Source of the DNA: Monodelphis domestica
Taxonomy: Eukaryota; Chordata; Mammalia; Didelphimorphia; Didelphidae
DNA length: 64,000 bases
Direction of reading: 5' to 3'
Assembly: GCF_027887165.1 (NCBI RefSeq)
Contig: NC_077227.1
Location: forward strand, 547,925,189 to 547,989,188
Shown here: piece by piece, positions 58,432-64,000 of the stretch
How positions within the stretch are numbered: the first letter of the stretch is position 1
Layout: every line of letters begins with the position of its first letter
Notes under the pieces: generated by a model
Database searches by the model: none
What the model was told of the DNA's origin: nothing
What the model saw: the letters and a program-made list of their open reading frames with translations, nothing else
Translations under genes and position numbers: made by a program

Positions 58432-58828
58432 TAAAGACCTACACATATATGTTGGTGATGGAATACTATTTTGCTATTAGAAATGATAAACACAATGATT
58501 TCAGAAAAAGCTGGAAAGATCTGCAGGAAAGGATGCAGAGCGAAATAAGAGAACTGGGAGGACATTAAACACAATAACAGCAATATTGTATGATGCTTAT
58601 CTGTGAAAACTTGGCTACTCTCAGCAAAGCGATGATTTGGGACAATCCTGAAAGACTTATGATGGAGAATGCTATCCTCCTCCAGAGAAAGAACTCTTGG
58701 AGTCATCTTTCACATCAGTGTATTCATGGTTTTATTTTGGAGTTTTGGTTATGTATGAGTTTGCTTTTACAACAACGACTAAGATGGAAATGTGTTTTTC
58801 ATGACAATGAAAATAAAAAATAAAGACC
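58432..58828 (+). mobile_element. 5'-truncated L1 3' end
   Basis: Sense: 'gttggtgatggaatactatt', 'tttcagaaaaagctggaaag', ending 'catgacaatgaaaataaaaa'. Short target repeat TAAAGACC on both sides (58432-58439, 58821-58828). Confidence 0.85.
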
Positions 58829-59059
58829 ATATTTGTGGCTAATTGTCACATGACTAAATAAGGGCTGCTCTTTCAATTTAATCAGAGAATTCCTCTATAT
58901 TTATATATAGATGTCAGGGCTTAGGTGCACTCCTTTTTTCTGTAGCCACTGGCATACTTCATGAAAGCATAGGCCATCCTTATGGCCCCCATTAACTCTC
59001 TATCCACTTATACCTTAATTATTTACATTTGGTATCTTATTCCTTTCCCCCCAATTCTG

Positions 59060-59395
59060 GAGAAACTGTCCTTTCACAGATAACCAATGCCTTCATCATC
59101 ACAAATCTAATTGTCTTTTCCCACTCCACAAGACCCTTGATTTTTCTCTACTATTTGACATTCCTGACCTCCTCTTCTGCTTTGGTATTCTCTACTCCCT
59201 TCTATTCTGCAACATCTCATAATCTGGGTTCTCCTCATTCTCTTAAGTGTTGTTTCCTGTCCCTTTTGCAGTTCATCATCCTTCTGCCCTGTGCTCATGG
59301 ATTTTCTATAAGGCTCCATCCTCAACTCTCCTCTTCTGATTCCATGAGCTCATCCCTAGACTGTAGGAAATTTATAGGATTTAGATGTGGATTTT
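59060..59395 (+). repeat. LINE L2 internal/3' body
   Basis: Sense L2-like text: 'accaatgccttcatcatcac', 'ctgacctcctcttctgcttt', 'gggttctcctcattctctta'. Frame broken. Confidence 0.6.
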
Positions 59396-59417
59396 ACTAA
59401 GCTCCTTATTTTACATA

Positions 59418-60069
59418 TTAGTGTGGTGGGCACCAGGGTCCCCCAGTACACCCCAAATTCCTAGAGATGCCACAGGTCAAAGATTACATGAGGAATTCAC
59501 CTTGCAGGGCGGGCATTTGAACAAACATAGGATCCTCTACCTCTAAGCTCTGGATGTATTTACAGTAGCCTTAAGATAAGGGTCTAAGCATGCAGGGACA
59601 CTTCTTGTTTACATCCCAAATGTACTAGGTTTCTCCAGATAACTTACCCACCTTTATGATCCCTACATTTCAAACATCACTTATGATTTCAAATATCCAT
59701 CTCAAGATGGATAACTTACCCACCTTTATGATCAGGATGTCCTAAACGAAGTATGTTTATGTTTAAGCCCCCAGACCCAAAGACACCTATTCTATTACCT
59801 ATTTTCCCTGATTGTCCCACTTGTTTGTTCTCATTGCTCATCTGCCTCCCCATCCTTCCCTTCCAAGTCACTTAGACCCCCTCCCTTTAGGATATAAAAA
59901 TCCTGAACTTTTCTCTGTTCAGGGAGGCAGTTGGTCCTGCATGTTGCCTCCTGACCATTCAACCTAAATAAATCTCTCTGTCTTTAAAGGATTTCCACCA
60001 GAATCTGTCATTCTTGAAAGGGCACCCTCCCCAGACCAAGGATTAATCTCCTGCCCCCCACAACATTAG
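59418..60069 (+). mobile_element. Complete solo LTR inside a MIR, with U3 direct repeat
   Basis: A 644-bp LTR (59422-60065), TGTGGTGGG to CCCACAACA, flanked by TTAG (59418-59421, 60066-60069). The MIR reads across when it is removed. The U3 has a 24-bp direct repeat (59638-59661 and 59710-59733, core AACTTACCCACCTTTATG). TATA-like ATAAAAATC (about 59893) and AATAAA (about 59967) mark the promoter and poly(A) signal. This layout and the 4-bp TSD are typical of gamma-type endogenous retroviruses. No coding remains. Confidence 0.92.
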
Positions 60070-60149
60070 GAAACTGAAATCCAGAGAGATGAAATGATTT
60101 GTCTCAAGTTGCAAAGGTAATTAATTAGAAACATATTAAGGATCTTATT

Positions 60150-60270
60150 CAATTCAATAAATATTAAATACCTATTATATGTGAACCACTGTGTTAAGCA
60201 TTGGGGATAGAAATTTTAAAAAGAGACAATCCCTATTCTCAAGGAATTTATAATCAAATGGGCTAAGACA
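60150..60270 (-). repeat. LINE L2 3' end
   Basis: 'aataaatattaaatacctat', 'gtgttaagcattggggatag', 'ctattctcaaggaatttata'. Confidence 0.75.
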
Positions 60271-60284
60271 ACACACAAAAAGAA

Positions 60285-60375
60285 GCTGGTTAAATCCGAC
60301 CTCTCGCACTTAAAAGCTGTGTGACTCTGGACAAGTCACTTAACTCTGTTTGCCTTGGTTCCCTCATCTGTAAGC
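60285..60375 (+). repeat. SINE fragment
   Basis: 'aaagctgtgtgactctggac', 'aagtcacttaactctgtttg', 'ttccctcatctgtaag'. Confidence 0.75.
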
Positions 60376-60639
60376 CCCAAAGGGGTATGATGATTCCCTG
60401 AAGTTGAAGCCAAGCAAAGCAGCTGATGAAAAATGGAGTGATTAGGAAAGTTTTGATCCCTTTATTAAGGTGGAATTTAATGTTCTGCTCTTCCAGCCTC
60501 TAATCAAAGGAGAGCGGTAATAGGGAGAGCTGAGAAAATATAGAGTATCAAAACCTGAGGTATTGTTTCTGGTAATGAGATTTCATGGGATCAGCTTATC
60601 CTGTGGAGGAGGAAGAAGGAATGTTGTTCCCTGGTTTAG

Positions 60640-60883
60640 TTTTTGTTTGATTGCTTTTTTAATCATGTCCTACTCCCCTATTTGGGGATTTTCTTGGCAC
60701 AAATACTGGAGCGGTTTGCCATTTCTTTTTCCAACTCATTTTACAGATGAGGAAACTGAGGCCAACAAGATTAAGTGACATTCACAGAGTCACACAGCTA
60801 GTAAGTGTCTGATGCTAAATTTGAAATCGGATTCTCCTGACTTCAGATTCGGCACTCTATCCACTGTGCTACCTAGCTGCCCA
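60640..60883 (-). repeat. SINE, type S2
   Basis: 'ctatttggggattttcttgg', 'cattttacagatgaggaaac', 'cacacagctagtaagtgtct', ending 'gtgctacctagctgccca'. Confidence 0.9.
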
Positions 60884-60889
60884 TGTTGT

Positions 60890-62234
60890 TCCTTGGAGTT
60901 GGAGCCAAATAGAATCTAGATCTTTTGATTCCTAATACAATGCTCTTTCCTACTACAGTGCCTTTCTCTGGTTCCTTTAACCTTTAGTAGCCCCATGTAT
61001 GCCTTATTCTGAGTATATTCTAAGTTTATGCCCTCTGTCTCAACTGATACTGACAATCTTGTTTTATGAAACTCTCAAGCACCACTTGCACTCTCATATA
61101 GGTTTAGCAGACATAATAAAAAACTTTTTGCCTTTTTAGTTTCTCATATTGTATGTAGGCTGCTCCCAGGTATCCTAGCCTCTAGCTATATCCTCTTTCT
61201 CTGGCCTCTAGGTAAGCCAATCAGTTGTCCTTCCTTTCATGTTGTGGAAAGGAAAACTGAATCAAGCTCTGGACTTTTTGCCACTGAGGTGGCGCAAACA
61301 GCAGTTGGAAGGTTAGAGTGAAATTAATGGACAGCAATGACAATTGGTGGGGGAGGGGCATCTTGGAGAGTGACAGTTGCTCTCAAGAACTCTCTTTCTT
61401 TGCCCTCGGACTGGAAAGAACACTCTCTCCCTGTCTCAGGATAGAAGTACCTCTATTCCTGATTTTCCCAACTGTGTGCTCTACCTGGATTCCTGTGATC
61501 ATGTCATCAAACAAAAGGATTTAAGGGGAGTGGTTTGAATTGTAAGGTTGGTCTTTAGGGGCTTTAGCCTGAAGAGACAGGTCCAACCAGCTCTGAAACC
61601 CAGAACCTTTTTTCCCTCTTGCTGTATATTGCTAAAGACTTTGAATTTAAGAAACTAGCACAGATTAGCATAGACAAGAATAAAAGAAACTCTCCACCAG
61701 CCTGCAAGGCCTGGCCCCAGCTCAAAAGCTGAGAGAGACTCAAACCTAATCTAGGGAAATCCTGATTCCCTCTTCCCTGATACCTCCCCAATCCAAACTT
61801 GTTATTAAAATTCATCTTTATTTAAATAAACTGCAGTCAGATAAGAGGACTATCATTTCAATGGAACATAGAGAGAGCTGAACCTAAGGACAGCCATTCA
61901 ACCATAAATGGTCCTTATCGGACTCCTGCTGGGCGACCTTGGAGGAGGGAGGTTTGTTCCTCAGGGGGGTGTCCATGCTTACCTGCCCTGGGGTATCTTC
62001 AACATCAATCAATAGAGAAGACATCCCCTTAGTTTATCATATTTGGCCCATTTCTTAGGAATCTCATTTTTCAAAGATAGCCTCTCAGCAGGGGTATCTC
62101 TCTCCTTTTACCTCACCAGCACCCATATTCCCCCTATCCCTTCAACTCCTCCATTTCCTGTTACAAAATCTTTCTTATCCCCTGTACCTTTTCAATCCCT
62201 ATAATTATTTTAACAATTATAATGTACTGCCTAA
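60890..62234. other. Intergenic; weak LTR-like hints
   Basis: No gene. An AATAAAC near 61823 after G/A-rich text (61270-61800) resembles an LTR 3' half, but no ends or target repeats could be set. Confidence 0.33.
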
Positions 62235-62444
62235 CATGTATATAAGGCCCTAAGTTCTATAGTTTGGTGGAAATTCTCATTATTGATGTCTTTCCCAGAG
62301 ATAGTGTTCCTAGAGTCCCAGAGCCTGGCTTTGTGTAGTGTGTATGTTGACTCTGTGTAGTGGCCATAAAAGCCTCCCTTGTTCTGATTAAATACGTGTT
62401 CTTTTGTAACTGCTTTGGTGGTTCTATTGTTTTTCAGGTTCACA
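62235..62444 (+). mobile_element. LTR 3' portion, family 1
   Basis: TATATAAGG (about 62239), a 'ctggctttgtgtag' block, ATTAAA (about 62389), then the 'actgctttggtggttct' U5 module ending GGTTCACA at 62444. It aligns in order with the 3' end of the LTR at 11915-13540. The left end was not found, so it may be 5'-truncated or extend further. Confidence 0.68.
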
Positions 62445-63620
62445 ATTCTATGTGGATTTGTTGAAAAGTGAGTCCCAGGTTTTGGGAAGGAATAGTTGTA
62501 ACTATTGTTCTTAATTTTCCATTTTAGTAATGCCTTTGCTTTCAGCTAATTGTTTCTACTGGCTGACTATTAGAGGTAAATTCACTAGTGGGAGCTCATG
62601 ACCTAGTTTTAGGAATAAAGAGCCAGAGCTCTTTTGCACCATAGAACTTACAGGTTTATGTTTGTCTTACCTCCAGAGTTTCTTTGACTGGGGTAAAAGG
62701 CTTGAAACATGCTCTCAATCCAATTCAACTGAATTTGGGTAAGAGGTACTGAATATCACAAAATAACTGCTGGTTAGGCCAAAGCTGGGAAGGTGTCCTC
62801 GGACTAGCAATACTTCACCTTGGGCCAGCCGCTGATATTGTGTTGAGGAGGAAACTGCCTATCTGGTAATTTCCCAGTTTTAATGAATTATTCTTGCTTA
62901 CTTGGTGCTAACTGTTTTTGCACTTTTGAAAGACTACAAATGTTGTCAGTGATGACTAAATTTAAGAATAAAGTCTTTAAACTCTGAGTTATAGTTACTA
63001 GTTGTTGAGTTATTTCTTTTTCCCTTACTTGATTATAAGATCAAAGAGCATGCTTTTTGTCTGCATTTCTTTCAAAAGCTAGTGATATGGGCAGACTGGG
63101 CAGGCAAGATGTATTGAACATAGTAGGACCTTAAAAAGAATGTTTGTTAAATGGATTTTCATTTTCATATCTAAGAGGGAAAAAATCAGAGGATTGCCAC
63201 GAAGTTGTGACTTGCTTAAGGTCAACCAACCTAGTAATTTACAAATTCATTTTACTTAGTCCTTCTGACTCCAAATTCAATAATCTTCCTAGTATACTAG
63301 GCCATATAAAAATAATGGTGTCACCTACTTCACCAGAATTTCTCAGGCCCAAAACATACTCAATATAATTGGAAACAATTCAGTAACAGTACCTATTTAA
63401 AAATCTACATAAATTGTAATCTCACTTATCTGAAATATGCCTGAAAATAGAAAAAAGAAAGCAGGTATTTAGGTAGCTGTGATAGATATCCAAAGTCCCA
63501 AGCATTGCAATGGCAGGGGAGCTCCTCCTCCAGAAGCTATTTACTCATATCTACTTTTAACAAATTTTGGGGTTCTCATTCCCATTTCATAATAGATTAA
63601 AAACAGTAGACTAGAGGAAA
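62445..63620. other. Intergenic, no feature recognised
   Basis: AT-rich unique DNA without supported exons or clear repeats, apart from a possible MIR piece near 63190-63290. Confidence 0.4.
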
Positions 63621-63621
63621 A

Positions 63622-63875
63622 GGGGGACTAAGTGGCAAAGCAGACACAGGGCTGGCCAGGAATCAAGAAGACATCTTCCTGAGTTCAAATCTGGCCTCAG
63701 ACACTTACTTGCTGTGTGACTGGGCAAGTCACTTAACCCTGTTTCCCTCAATTTCTTCATCTGTAAAATGAACTGACAGAGGGAAAGGCAAACCACTCCA
63801 ATATCTTTGCCAAGAAAACTTCAAATAGTTTGACAAGGAGTCAAACGTGGCCAAAAAACAACAATTGAACAACAA
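63622..63875 (+). repeat. SINE, type S2, full length
   Basis: 'catcttcctgagttcaaatc', 'tcctcagacacttactt'-like core, 'atatctttgccaagaaaact', ending in CAA-rich 'aacaacaattgaacaacaaa'. Confidence 0.9.
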
Positions 63876-63917
63876 AGGAAGAGAAGCACAAACATCTCTT
63901 GGTTAAGAATAATTTCA

Positions 63918-64000
63918 GGGGCAGGTTGGTGGCTCAGTGGACAGAGAGCCAGTCTTGCAGATGGAAGATCCTGGTTTCAAATCTAGTCTCAGACCACTTC
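63918..64000 (+). repeat. SINE, type S1, cut by window end
   Basis: Head 'ggggcaggttggtggctcag', then 'gatcctggtttcaaatctag'. It runs off the right edge. Confidence 0.88.

Noticed and set aside
59638-59733. Direct repeats with a spacer, considered as a CRISPR-like array
   Set aside because: Only two copies, inside the U3 of an LTR in a vertebrate genome. An enhancer duplication explains them.

Overview
This window is vertebrate nuclear DNA and almost certainly marsupial. It is AT-rich, CpG-poor and full of retroposons. Two short tRNA-like SINE types dominate: S1 is about 200 bp and ends in a 'ggtaagggttt'-A tail; S2 is about 250 bp, CORE-SINE/Mar1-like, with a 'ctggagaaggaaatggc' segment and a CAA-rich tail. 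Both types, and the L1 3' ends seen here, are characteristic of marsupial genomes. MIR and L2 fossils, solo LTRs and hAT-type MITEs fill most of the remainder. Nothing looks prokaryotic or viral apart from retroviral LTR remnants. I cannot choose between opossum and an Australian marsupial by eye.

The only protein-coding gene I can support is ADI1 (acireductone dioxygenase, methionine salvage). It lies on the + strand and all four coding exons are in the window: 14676-14795, 24100-24219, 27692-27871 and 30069-30188. They join in phase 0 at every intron and encode 179 residues, the same length as human ADI1, with every iron ligand present. A CpG-enriched promoter region precedes exon 1.

Layout. 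1-14.0 kb is intergenic: a 1.45-kb L1 fragment with a 14-bp target-site duplication (TSD), a SPIN-like hAT MITE with a perfect 8-bp TSD, one solo LTR, and a second LTR with a third inserted inside it. 14.5-30.2 kb is ADI1; its introns hold SINEs, MIR/L2, an LTR and a unique block in intron 1 that may be conserved noncoding DNA. 30.2-45 kb is intergenic with LTRs, L1s and weakly annotated unique DNA. 45.2-45.7 kb and 53.0-53.4 kb are unique blocks that could be enhancers. 46.4-49.5 kb is a nest: an old L1 containing a 0.76-kb polypyrimidine microsatellite, a MIR split by a younger L1, and a hAT MITE. 50-64 kb is repeats plus unique intergenic DNA, with a complete solo LTR carrying a U3 direct repeat at 59.4-60.1 kb.

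I found no convincing new multi-gene system. The useful observations are the complete ADI1 model with a weak exon-3 donor, several insertions datable by TSDs and nesting, LTR family relationships, L1 tails that look like 3' transductions, and candidate regulatory islands. Family names for repeats are recognition by eye and should be confirmed with a repeat library.
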